Shown here: positions 17,054 through 25,337 of the stretch, one piece after another
How the letters are laid out: each line of letters begins with the position of its first letter
How positions within the stretch are numbered: position 1 is the stretch's first letter
DNA from: Rheinheimera aquimaris
GTDB taxonomy: Bacteria > Pseudomonadota > Gammaproteobacteria > Enterobacterales > Alteromonadaceae
Direction: 5' to 3'
DNA: 64,000 nucleotides
NCBI RefSeq assembly: GCF_020531985.1
Contig: NZ_JAJAVQ010000001.1
Coordinates: 310,001 to 374,000 of the forward strand
The notes under the pieces: model-generated
Told to the model about the DNA's origin: nothing
The model's input: the letters and a program-made list of their open reading frames with translations, nothing else
Database searches by the model: none
Made by a program: the position numbers and the translations under genes

Positions 17054-18829
17054 TTACAGACTTGCTGAACGTCGTCTACGCCACCAAAGTAGCGCAGCGC
17101 CCATCATCAAACTGCCGAGGCCTGTACTACCGCCGTTACGCTCATACTCTTGATCATTAGCTGCACAGTCTTCAGGTTCTCCGTTAGCAACAGGCTGCAG
17201 CTTTACAGTCGTAGTCACTTCTTCCATAACAGGATTGCCTTGCGTGTCGACTACGACATCACCCATAACATCCCGCGCTTCTCTGCTTACTATGGCGGTA
17301 GCAAGAACAACACCGTTATTATTAATGTCATTAGCTTCAACCACCGTGTACGGTGAATCACAGGCTATCAGCGTATTCAGATCTCTGAAATTATCGCTTT
17401 CGATATCATAGATAAAGCCATGCCGCCGCCGTGTGGTGGTACCGGCAATAATAACCTCTGCACTACCAACGACCTGATTACTATCGTTAATGGCATGCGG
17501 AACTGTTGTAGAACTTGAGAAAAACCCGGTAACAAAAGTTACCTTATCTGCCGGATAATCGTAATAAAATAATTTACTGCGATTAGCACTGTTAATCGTT
17601 TTAATAGCATAACCTACAGCAATATCATTATTGTTAATTGCCACAGCTCTGCTGTTTTGCCACTCGGTTGCGTCGACCATTGGCAATGCTTCCCCCTCAA
17701 CAAACAAGGTCGCATGTTCTGTACGATAAATCTGGTCCGTCGTCACAGCCGCTCTGTCTGAGTCGCTGTATAAAGACACACCTACTGCCACACCCGAATT
17801 GTTTACATCAAATGCCTGACTAGAGTAGTTGATCGGTCTGATCCCCTCTTTATTGTGTGCAGCCTGGCTATTTTTATCACCCAAAAAGCCCAAAACCGTA
17901 GGCGCAGAGACTGAACTGCCATTTAGCTGCCACAATAACCCACGTTGGGTATAACCAAATGAATCCAGTTGTTGGTTATATGCGCCGGGAGACGTACTGC
18001 TACTCGTATGGTAATTGTAATAGCAGGTGTTTATCGGTTGATTAGCACCATCGCAGTTTTCTTCAATTGTTTCAATGGCTTCCTCGACTAAACCAATACT
18101 ACCAAAGCCGGCGACTATACCATTGTCACTGATATTATTTGCTGCGCTTACGCCGCCACCATACTCGGTGTATGGCGGTGGCAGTGGAATGGCACTACCG
18201 GCTACAACCGCTGCAGCGCTTTGATAAGGCAAATCAGCCACCCAACGTTCTACCGTTTCAGGGTCTGGCGTATCTTCTGTCGCTTCAGGTGTAAAACTTT
18301 GGCGGGTAAAAGGGCTGGTCGCAGTACCAACGACTACTCCCGATATATTTATACCGTAAAAATACTCGCTATTGCCGCGAGTCAGCGAGCTATCAACCAT
18401 CACCAGATTCTCAGGCTCAGCATTACCTGCCCGTAAATAACCAATTGAGTTGCCTATAGGCTGGTTGGTTGGGTTAATCCGCAGCAGAATATTCTGAATA
18501 TCAGCGTCTATATTACCGTTTGAAATGTCTGCCAATTGCTCGTCAGTAAAAAATGCCTGCACATCTTCATTTTCAAAGTCTATTTCTTCCAGCCGGATCG
18601 GAAAATTGTAATACTCAAATACCGTTACCTGTGTACCTGTACCAATCGGTGTTTCCGTCACCTTAATCGCGCCGTTAAAAACAACATCGCCTGCATCATT
18701 TATTGCCGACGCATAAGTCGATTTCAACTCAGCTACTTCGCCAACTTCCACGACGTTATAAACAGCCGCTTGCACAGAACACAGACTTAACAGCGGCAGT
18801 ATCGCCAGGCTGATGCGAGATAACTTCAT
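17054..18829 (-). CDS. DUF3466 family secreted protein with GlyGly-CTERM tail
   Basis: A 591-residue protein with a signal peptide (MKLSRISLAILPLLSLCSVQA). The body holds about seven degenerate repeats of the form IN-(N/D)-x-x-x-VVG (for example INDAGDVVFNG, VNNSGVAVGVSLY, INNNDIAVGYAI, INDSNQVVGSA), a beta-propeller-like pattern seen in DUF3466. The last 25 residues are GG-STGLGSLMMGAALLWW followed by RRRR: a Gly-Gly motif, one hydrophobic helix and a basic end. This is the GlyGly-CTERM sorting signal handled by rhombosortase and a type II secretion route in related bacteria. The function is unknown. It lies between rmf and uup. Confidence 0.85.
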   Translation of the reverse strand: MKLSRISLAILPLLSLCSVQAAVYNVVEVGEVAELKSTYASAINDAGDVVFNGAIKVTETPIGTGTQVTVFEYYNFPIRLEEIDFENEDVQAFFTDEQLADISNGNIDADIQNILLRINPTNQPIGNSIGYLRAGNAEPENLVMVDSSLTRGNSEYFYGINISGVVVGTATSPFTRQSFTPEATEDTPDPETVERWVADLPYQSAAAVVAGSAIPLPPPYTEYGGGVSAANNISDNGIVAGFGSIGLVEEAIETIEENCDGANQPINTCYYNYHTSSSTSPGAYNQQLDSFGYTQRGLLWQLNGSSVSAPTVLGFLGDKNSQAAHNKEGIRPINYSSQAFDVNNSGVAVGVSLYSDSDRAAVTTDQIYRTEHATLFVEGEALPMVDATEWQNSRAVAINNNDIAVGYAIKTINSANRSKLFYYDYPADKVTFVTGFFSSSTTVPHAINDSNQVVGSAEVIIAGTTTRRRHGFIYDIESDNFRDLNTLIACDSPYTVVEANDINNNGVVLATAIVSREARDVMGDVVVDTQGNPVMEEVTTTVKLQPVANGEPEDCAANDQEYERNGGSTGLGSLMMGAALLWWRRRRSASL

Positions 18830-18852
18830 TCGGGGCCCCTAAATTTTACTTC

Positions 18853-20754
18853 TTATGCGTCTAATTCTTCCCAGCGCGCGTACGCTTGCGCCAGCTTCGA
18901 CTCGGTCTGTTGTAATTGGTTCAACGTAGCCTGGGTATACTCGGCATTTTGTTTAAAAAACTCTGCATTATTCACAGTTGTCTGCAAAGCTTCAAGCTCT
19001 GTTTCCAACTGCTCAATAAGCGCTGGCAGTTGTTCCAGTTCACGTTGTTCTTTGTATGATAACTTTTTGCTGCTATTGGCAACAGTTGCAGCGGGTGTTC
19101 GTTCTGTAATAGTTTGTTCGCTCTTTGTCACCTTTTGTGAAGGCGCAGCAATGGTTTGCTGGCGTTGCTGATACGCAATTACGTCATCATAACCGCCTGC
19201 AATTTCCACTATACGCCCCGCTCCGGCGAACAGCAGTGAACTGGTCACAGTATTATTAACAAACTCGCGGTCGTGGCTGACCAGCAGCACTGTGCCTTGA
19301 TATTGCTGAAGAATATCTTCCAGCAGCTCCAGTGTTTCAACGTCCAAATCATTGGTTGGTTCATCGAGGATCAGTAAGTTACTGGGTCTGGCAAACAACT
19401 TTGCCAGTAATAAACGGTTTTTTTCGCCGCCTGACAACGCTTTTACCGGGGTGCGGGCACGTGCCGGTGGAAATAAAAAGTCCTGCAGATAGCTAAGCAC
19501 ATGCCGTGTTTTGCCGTTCTGGGTAATTTCCTGCTTACCTTCAGCAACGTTGTCTTGCACGGTAGACTCTAAATCCAGTGCCATCCTGTGCTGATCAAAA
19601 TATGCCACGTCCAGATTAGTACCGCGCTTAATGTCACCACTCTGTTGCTTGTAATCGCCGAGTAACAGCTTAATCAACGTTGATTTACCGACACCGTTAG
19701 GGCCTACCAGCGCAACTCTGTCACCACGCATCACCAGTAAATCCAGCTTGTCGATAATAGTTTTACCATCAAAACTGCAACTGACAGCCTTAGTTTCAAA
19801 CACCAGCTTACCGGAACGATCGGACTGTTCGATATTAAAATCAACCTTACCTAAGGTCTCAACACGCTCGGCACGTTCACGCCTTAGCGCCTTTAGCGCT
19901 CTTACTCTACCTTCATTGCGGGTACGCCGGGCTTTAATGCCCTGCCGGATCCAGACTTCTTCTTCTGCCAGCTTTTTATCAAACAGTGCATTATGCTGCT
20001 GCTCGTCTTCAAGCATTTTTTGTTTACGGTCAAGATATTCCTGATAGTTACCGGGGTGTGATGTTAGCTGACCGCGGTCTAAATCAATAATACGGCTGGC
20101 CAGTGCACGGATAAACGCCCTGTCGTGCGAGATAAAAATAATGGCGCCAGAAAAATTCAGTAAAAACTGCTCCAGCCACTGAATAGCCGCAACATCCAGG
20201 TGGTTAGTCGGTTCATCCAGCAACAGAATGTCGGGTTTCGCTATCAAGGCCCTTGCCAGCGCCGCTTTACGCAGCCACCCGCCTGACAATGTCGCTAAAC
20301 TGGCATCCGGGTTCATCTCAAATTGTTGGCACAAATCGATAACACGGGCTTCCAACCCCCAACCGTCGCGGGTATCCATCTCGGCTTGCAGTTGTTCAAA
20401 TAATCGGTAGTCTGCATCACTGGCACCGTCTAAATTCTCTGATAACGTATAAAACTGCTGCAACTTGTCAGCTAAATCACCAGCGCCTTCACGAATAAAA
20501 TCTGCAATTTTCACGTCCATTTTTGCCGGAGGGTCTTGCTCTAAACGACTGATTATCACACCGGTATTGACGACAATTTGGCCGTCATCCAGATTCTGCT
20601 GACCAGTCAGCAATTTTAAAAATGAAGACTTGCCCGCACCGTTTCGGCCGACCAAACACACTCTCTCGCCACTAAATAAACTGAAATCAACATGATCTAA
20701 AATGGGATGAGTGCCGAATGCCAGACAGGCCTGTTGAAAACGTAATAATTCCAC
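18853..20754 (-). CDS. uup: ABC-F ATPase Uup
   Basis: A 633-residue soluble protein with two ATPase domains. The first has GRNGAGKSS, LSGGWLRK and ILLLDEPTNHLD; the second has GPNGVGKST, LSGGEKNR and ILDEPTNDLD. The linker and a C-terminal coiled coil (about 560-633) are those of Uup, an ABC-F factor linked to ribosome function and branched DNA binding. The start is GTG at 20754, which shares one base with the stop of the preceding glutaredoxin-like gene. The rlmL-uup order is as in E. coli. Confidence 0.95.
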   Translation of the reverse strand: MELLRFQQACLAFGTHPILDHVDFSLFSGERVCLVGRNGAGKSSFLKLLTGQQNLDDGQIVVNTGVIISRLEQDPPAKMDVKIADFIREGAGDLADKLQQFYTLSENLDGASDADYRLFEQLQAEMDTRDGWGLEARVIDLCQQFEMNPDASLATLSGGWLRKAALARALIAKPDILLLDEPTNHLDVAAIQWLEQFLLNFSGAIIFISHDRAFIRALASRIIDLDRGQLTSHPGNYQEYLDRKQKMLEDEQQHNALFDKKLAEEEVWIRQGIKARRTRNEGRVRALKALRRERAERVETLGKVDFNIEQSDRSGKLVFETKAVSCSFDGKTIIDKLDLLVMRGDRVALVGPNGVGKSTLIKLLLGDYKQQSGDIKRGTNLDVAYFDQHRMALDLESTVQDNVAEGKQEITQNGKTRHVLSYLQDFLFPPARARTPVKALSGGEKNRLLLAKLFARPSNLLILDEPTNDLDVETLELLEDILQQYQGTVLLVSHDREFVNNTVTSSLLFAGAGRIVEIAGGYDDVIAYQQRQQTIAAPSQKVTKSEQTITERTPAATVANSSKKLSYKEQRELEQLPALIEQLETELEALQTTVNNAEFFKQNAEYTQATLNQLQQTESKLAQAYARWEELDA

Positions 20755-20990
20755 TACCTAATATCCTTTAACCAGGTTGTAAGCTGTGCCGCATCAAACG
20801 GCCAGCACAATTCTTTCTCGCCAAAGCTCAGCACAGGTATCGACACACGGAAGCGGGTAAATGCCTGCTCATCATCAACGATGTCCACTACCCTGTACTT
20901 CTGAATTGTTGTCACGTGCTTTAATAGCTGTTCCGCTTCGTCGCATAAATGACAGCCCCAAGTACTATATAAAATCAGCTCTGGCTGCAT
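20754..20990 (-). CDS. Glutaredoxin-family protein
   Basis: A 78-residue thioredoxin-fold protein with an active-site CHLC (residues 13-16 in STWGCHLCDEAE) and the cis-Pro segment RVSIPVLSF. It belongs to the short glutaredoxin-like group (DUF836). Its stop and the uup start share a base, and its start is one base past the rlmL stop, so the three form a tight operon. The redox partner is unknown. Confidence 0.85.
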   Translation of the reverse strand: MQPELILYSTWGCHLCDEAEQLLKHVTTIQKYRVVDIVDDEQAFTRFRVSIPVLSFGEKELCWPFDAAQLTTWLKDIR

Positions 20991-20991
20991 A

Positions 20992-23106
20992 CTAGCGCGT
21001 CAGCTCAAAACAGACATGAATATGCACGTTGCGCTTAAAATCTTCCGGCAGAGTCGCTGCCGAGATATCTTTTACCTGCCAGCCAGCATCATTAAGTGCT
21101 TGCATATCAATTTTAAACCGACGTTTATTATTGGAGAATATTACCTTGCCACCCGGTGCCAGGCGTGGCGTTAGTAAGTTAAGCAATTTCACATGATCGC
21201 GCTGCACATCCCAACTGTCCTGCATCCGTTTCGAGTTTGAAAACGTCGGCGGGTCGACAAAAATCAAATCAAACTGATTGCGACAACGGCTTAGCCACTG
21301 CAAACAGTCGGCCTGTTCAAACTGATATTGTTTGCCTTGCAAGCCATTCACTGTGAAATTACGCTTCGCCCAATCAAGGTAGGTATTGGACATATCAACC
21401 GTCGTCACACTACTTGCACCACCAATAGCAGCGTGTACAGACGCACTGCCGGTATAGGCAAACAGGTTTAAAACGCTTTTGCCGCTGGCTTGCTGCTGGA
21501 TCAGACGGCGGGTGATGCGATGATCTAAAAACAAACCGGTATCTAAATAGTCGCGCAGGTTTACCAGAAACTTAGCACCGTACTCACTGACTTCTTTATA
21601 CTGACCAGCCTTATTCAGCGCCTGATACTGCGATGTGCCTTTTTGTTTCTCTCGCACCTTAAGTATCATCTTGTCCGAACTGATACCAAGCACTTGCGGT
21701 ACCTGATTTACCACATCAAATAAGCGTTTTTGCGATACCTGTTCATCCACCGTACCTGGCGCCGCATATTCGTGTACCACTACTTCGCCATCGTACCAGT
21801 CTACCGCGACGTTATATTCCGGAATATCCGCATCATATAGCCGATAGCAGCTTAAACCTTCTTTATTGGCCCACTTTTGCAGTTGTTTCAGGTTTTTCGC
21901 TAAACGGTTACCAAAGGAGCTACTTTCGCTGAAAAACAGCGCTGGCGCATCTGAACTTACGGCGACTTGCTTGTCAGTCAGATCAAACAATGTAAAGTCG
22001 CAATCTAGCGGACCGTTAGTGAATTTATAGCTTTTGGTTTTTGATAAGCGTAGAGCCCTGAGCAGGTCGGTATTAGAGGTAATAATAGCTAAACGCCAGC
22101 CAGCATAGTGTCGCTTAAGTGCCAGTGAAAACTTGCTGTAAAGCGGAATTAACGAGGGCAAATCGCCCAAACGCTCACCATATGGCGGATTGGTGACGAT
22201 CACACCAGGCTGTGCCGATACTGCCATGCTCAAAGCTGTCGCATCCTGATGGCTAAACTGCACCATCGCTGAAATACCTGCTTGCTGAGCATTGTGCCGC
22301 GCTTTGGTCAGGCTGCGCTCATCAGTATCCGAACCCCAGAATTTAACCTCTTTTGCCACGGGCTTAGCTGCCGCTTTAGCTTCGGTGCGAAGTTGCTGCC
22401 ATATAGCTTCGCGGTGACCAGGCCAGCCTTCAAAGGCAAATTTCTCACGGCTGAGCCCCGGAGCCCGGTTCAGCGCTATCAATGCAGCTTCGATCACTAA
22501 GGTGCCACTGCCACAAAACGGGTCAAAAAACGGCTGCTCTGGCTGCCAGCCTGAGCGTTTGATTAACGCCGCTGCCAAATGCTCTTTCAACGGCGCATCG
22601 CCCTGGCCAGCGCGATAACCACGCTGATGCAGCGACGGGCCAGAGAAATCCTGTAAAAAATGAAAATGTGCTTTATCTAACCGCACCTGAAAGCGCACAT
22701 CCGGGTTCATGCGGTCAACATCTGGGCGATTGCCGGTTTCTTCGCGGAATTGATCGACTATCGCATCTTTTAAACGAATGGCGCCAAACTGGGTATTATC
22801 AATTTTCGGATGCTTGCCAACGCACTCTACCGCCAGCGTATTACGCAGGGCCATATGCTGTAACCAGTCAATTTTACCTGCCACCTGATACAAGTCGCTA
22901 TCAGCCGTAACCGGCTCAGACTGAATAAGGCGCAAGACACGGGTAGCCAGACGCGACCATAAACACAGCATATAGGCGCTGCGTAAATCGGCACTAAACC
23001 GCACCACGCCCATCGTCACTTTAATGACGTCTCCACCATGCTGACGAATTTCATCCGCCAGCAACTCTTCTACCCCTTTAGACGTTAACGCCCAGAATTG
23101 CAGCAT
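20992..23106 (-). CDS. rlmL: Bifunctional 23S rRNA (G2445-N2)/(G2069-N7) methyltransferase
   Basis: A 704-residue protein matching RlmL/RlmKL (702 in E. coli). A THUMP domain (about 45-155) precedes the N-terminal methyltransferase with FDPFCGSGTLVIEAAL and NPPYGERLG. The C-terminal methyltransferase has LFAYTGSASVHAA and DPPTFSNSKRM. Each half methylates a guanine in the 50S subunit. I start at the ATG at 23106, which fits the E. coli length; an upstream frame to 23136 adds ten residues. It heads the rlmL-grx-uup operon. Confidence 0.96.
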   Translation of the reverse strand: MLQFWALTSKGVEELLADEIRQHGGDVIKVTMGVVRFSADLRSAYMLCLWSRLATRVLRLIQSEPVTADSDLYQVAGKIDWLQHMALRNTLAVECVGKHPKIDNTQFGAIRLKDAIVDQFREETGNRPDVDRMNPDVRFQVRLDKAHFHFLQDFSGPSLHQRGYRAGQGDAPLKEHLAAALIKRSGWQPEQPFFDPFCGSGTLVIEAALIALNRAPGLSREKFAFEGWPGHREAIWQQLRTEAKAAAKPVAKEVKFWGSDTDERSLTKARHNAQQAGISAMVQFSHQDATALSMAVSAQPGVIVTNPPYGERLGDLPSLIPLYSKFSLALKRHYAGWRLAIITSNTDLLRALRLSKTKSYKFTNGPLDCDFTLFDLTDKQVAVSSDAPALFFSESSSFGNRLAKNLKQLQKWANKEGLSCYRLYDADIPEYNVAVDWYDGEVVVHEYAAPGTVDEQVSQKRLFDVVNQVPQVLGISSDKMILKVREKQKGTSQYQALNKAGQYKEVSEYGAKFLVNLRDYLDTGLFLDHRITRRLIQQQASGKSVLNLFAYTGSASVHAAIGGASSVTTVDMSNTYLDWAKRNFTVNGLQGKQYQFEQADCLQWLSRCRNQFDLIFVDPPTFSNSKRMQDSWDVQRDHVKLLNLLTPRLAPGGKVIFSNNKRRFKIDMQALNDAGWQVKDISAATLPEDFKRNVHIHVCFELTR

Positions 23107-23262
23107 TGCATTACACCCGAAACAAAAATGGCGCACAGTATAGCAGAACCACTGCTTTATCAGGTGTGCTTTTTTCTTGCCACCATAATGCCGCTTAAAA
23201 CCGCACTTTGCTTAAGAAAGCGGCAGTTAACTGCTTTAAGTAAAATAAAACTGAGTAAGGGC

Positions 23263-23291
23263 TTGCATGGCTAAAGTAAAAACACTAAGAT
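23263..23291 (+). promoter_or_regulatory. tRNA promoter with GC-rich discriminator
   Basis: TTGCAT (23263-23268) and TAAGAT (23286-23291) are 17 bases apart and are followed directly by GCGCCCCGC. Such a GC-rich discriminator is typical of stringently controlled stable-RNA promoters. It precedes the first initiator tRNA by 18 bases. Confidence 0.75.
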
Positions 23292-23309
23292 GCGCCCCGC
23301 AATGACGGA

Positions 23310-23386
<77 letters not shown>

Positions 23387-23451
23387 ACTTTTAGTTGAAC
23401 GGCATTGCAAATCAACATATTACAACCACTGCTCAGTTGTAATATCACGGA

Positions 23452-23528
<77 letters not shown>

Positions 23529-23537
23529 ACATCTAAG

Positions 23538-23558
23538 CCAGCATTAAGCTGGTTTTTT
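23538..23558 (+). terminator. Terminator after the initiator tRNAs
   Basis: CCAGC and GCTGG arms around ATTAA, followed by TTTTTTT. It ends the tRNA transcript. Confidence 0.85.
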
Positions 23559-23576
23559 TGTGCCTGAAATTCAACT

Positions 23577-23627
23577 ACCCGAAGGTCGTCGGTTCACTCT
23601 TCATAAAGATCAGGGCTCCCGTAACCA
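23577..23627 (+). pseudogene. tRNA-fMet 3' remnant 1
   Basis: ACCCGAAGGTCGTCGGTTC (23577-23595) is identical to the intact gene, and GGCTCCCGTAACCA (23614-23627) is its 3' end with one change. The T-loop is replaced by unrelated sequence, and no D-arm or 5' acceptor strand exists, so it cannot fold as a tRNA. Confidence 0.8.
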
Positions 23628-23636
23628 GCATCTAAG

Positions 23637-23657
23637 CCAGCATTAAGCTGGTTTTTT
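23637..23657 (+). terminator. Second copy of the tRNA terminator
   Basis: An identical hairpin and T-tract, 99 bases after the first, duplicated as part of the tandem repeat. Confidence 0.75.
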
Positions 23658-23675
23658 TGTGCCTGAAATTCAACT

Positions 23676-23726
23676 ACCCGAAGGTCGTCGGTTCGCTCTT
23701 CATAAAGATCAGGGCTCCCGTAACCA
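23676..23726 (+). pseudogene. tRNA-fMet 3' remnant 2
   Basis: The same two blocks as remnant 1 (23676-23694 and 23713-23726), offset by exactly 99 bases. The insert differs by one base. A weaker T-rich hairpin follows near 23733-23758. Confidence 0.8.
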
Positions 23727-23817
23727 ACTTAAAGGCCGGCTTAAAAGGCAGTTTTTTTGTATCTGAAATACTCCCCCTGTACACTGACAGTCTTTTGTAC
23801 CGTAGCAGTGAAACAGC

Positions 23818-25287
23818 ATGCCCAAGTTTAATCCTAAGCACAGCCTCGCCCAACTTGGCGAACCTTATTCATTAAGTTGCTCACCAACCAGGGTTTCTGC
23901 ACCGCAATGGCTGGCATTTAACCCTGAACTTGCCGCACAACTACAGATTCCAGAAGTGTTCTGGGGCACTGATACCGGTCTGGGCTTGTTTAGCGGTAAC
24001 CAGCTACCGGATTGGGCCAAGCCAGTAGCACATGCTTATGCCGGCCATCAGTTTGGCAACTTTGTACCGCAATTAGGCGATGGTCGCGCCTTGCTGCTGG
24101 CAGAGCTTGAAGATGTTAATGGGCAGTTGTTTGACCTTCAGCTAAAAGGTGCCGGCCAAACGCCGTTCTCACGCAGGGGTGATGGTCGTGCGCCGCTTGG
24201 CCCTGTGCTACGGGAATATCTGGTGAGTGAAGCTATGCATGCGCTGGGGGTACCAACCACACGCGCTTTAGCTGCCGTGTTAACCGGCGACTGGGTGCAG
24301 CGCGAAACGGCAGAACCCGGCGCCATTATCACCCGCGTGGCCAAAAGCCACATTCGTATTGGCAGCTTTCAGTATTTGGCAGCACGGGGCGATACGGTGA
24401 AACTTAAAACCTTTGCAGATTATGTGATTGCAAGGCATTACCCTGCCTGTGCTGATTCAGATACACCCTATCTGGCGTTACTGGAGGCAATAGTCGCTGC
24501 GCAGGCTGCGTTAATAGCACAATGGATGAGCTTAGGCTTTATTCACGGTGTAATGAATACCGACAATATGAGCATCACCGGTGAAACGATTGATTATGGT
24601 CCCTGTGCCTTTATGGACAGCTTTAATCCGGCGCAAGTGTATAGTTTTATTGATACTCAGGGGCGTTATGCCTGGGGTAATCAGCCCAAAATAGGCAGTT
24701 GGAATTTAGCCCGCTTTGCCGAAACCTTACTGCCACTTGTCAGTGAAAATGCTGAGCGGGCTGTCGAGTTGGCAACACAGGCACTACAGCAGTTCAACAT
24801 GCTAAATGAAACAGAGTTTCGCCGTCTGATGGGTATTAAGTTGGGAATTACAGAGCCCGTCGCCACTGATGAACCACTGATCCGCGATTATCTGACATTA
24901 ATGGTAAAAAACAATGCAGACTTTACGCTGGCGTTCCGGTTGTTAAGCCAGTCCGTTACTGATAGCAGTGCCGGTGCCGCTGGCTTGTTTGCCGATAACA
25001 ACGGCTGGCAAGACTGGGCGATACGCTGGCATAAACGATTGGCTGAGCAAGGTGTGAGCACAGCGGATATTGCGCTGCAAATGAATAAGGTTAACCCGGC
25101 ACTGATCCCGCGTAATCACCAGATAGCCAAAGCGCTGGAACATGCAGCTAATGATGGGGATTTATCACTGTTTAACCGCTTGCATAAAGCCCTCAAAACA
25201 CCATTTGAACTCAGTGCTGAAACTGCAGATCTGGCGCAGCCACCAACAGCTGAGCAGTGTATAAGTAATACTTTTTGTGGCACCTGA
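23818..25287 (+). CDS. selO: Protein adenylyltransferase SelO
   Basis: A 489-residue pseudokinase-fold enzyme (YdiU family). SelO transfers AMP from ATP to Ser, Thr or Tyr of target proteins. Visible signatures are YAGHQFGNFVPQLGDGRA, LQLKGAGQTPFSRRGDGRA, HIRIGSFQYLAARGD, and the metal-binding HGVMNTDNMSITGETIDYGP with its Asn and Asp residues. The C-terminus ends in FCGT, with Cys rather than selenocysteine. The ATG at 23818 has only a weak Shine-Dalgarno. It starts 91 bases after the tRNA remnants and ends at a bidirectional terminator shared with the TonB receptor gene. Confidence 0.95.
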   Translation: MPKFNPKHSLAQLGEPYSLSCSPTRVSAPQWLAFNPELAAQLQIPEVFWGTDTGLGLFSGNQLPDWAKPVAHAYAGHQFGNFVPQLGDGRALLLAELEDVNGQLFDLQLKGAGQTPFSRRGDGRAPLGPVLREYLVSEAMHALGVPTTRALAAVLTGDWVQRETAEPGAIITRVAKSHIRIGSFQYLAARGDTVKLKTFADYVIARHYPACADSDTPYLALLEAIVAAQAALIAQWMSLGFIHGVMNTDNMSITGETIDYGPCAFMDSFNPAQVYSFIDTQGRYAWGNQPKIGSWNLARFAETLLPLVSENAERAVELATQALQQFNMLNETEFRRLMGIKLGITEPVATDEPLIRDYLTLMVKNNADFTLAFRLLSQSVTDSSAGAAGLFADNNGWQDWAIRWHKRLAEQGVSTADIALQMNKVNPALIPRNHQIAKALEHAANDGDLSLFNRLHKALKTPFELSAETADLAQPPTAEQCISNTFCGT

Positions 25288-25293
25288 CAACAA

Positions 25294-25313
25294 AACCCCG
25301 CTTATGCGGGGTT
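25294..25313. terminator. Bidirectional terminator between selO and the TonB receptor gene
   Basis: AACCCCGC and GCGGGGTT arms around TTAT make a perfect stem between the two convergent genes. Confidence 0.8.
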
Positions 25314-25337
25314 GTATTTGTAAGACAGACAATCCTG

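Larger units (their letters stand above)
23529..23726. repeat. 99-bp tandem duplication carrying a terminator and tRNA-fMet 3' remnants
   Basis: Two near-identical units, 23529-23627 and 23628-23726, differ at only a few positions. Each contains a hairpin plus T-tract, then a 19-base block identical to the tRNA anticodon-arm/T-arm region, then a 19-base unrelated insert, then GGCTCCCGTAACCA. They look like duplicates that decayed from a third and fourth tRNA copy. Confidence 0.85.

Noticed and set aside
23223-23234. GCAGTTAACTGC palindrome upstream of the tRNA promoter
   Set aside because: Only 12 bases with a common TTAA centre and no matching second site nearby; not strong enough to call.
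23561-23726. Third and fourth functional initiator tRNA genes
   Set aside because: Only 3' blocks exist; the D-arm, 5' acceptor strand and T-loop are missing.
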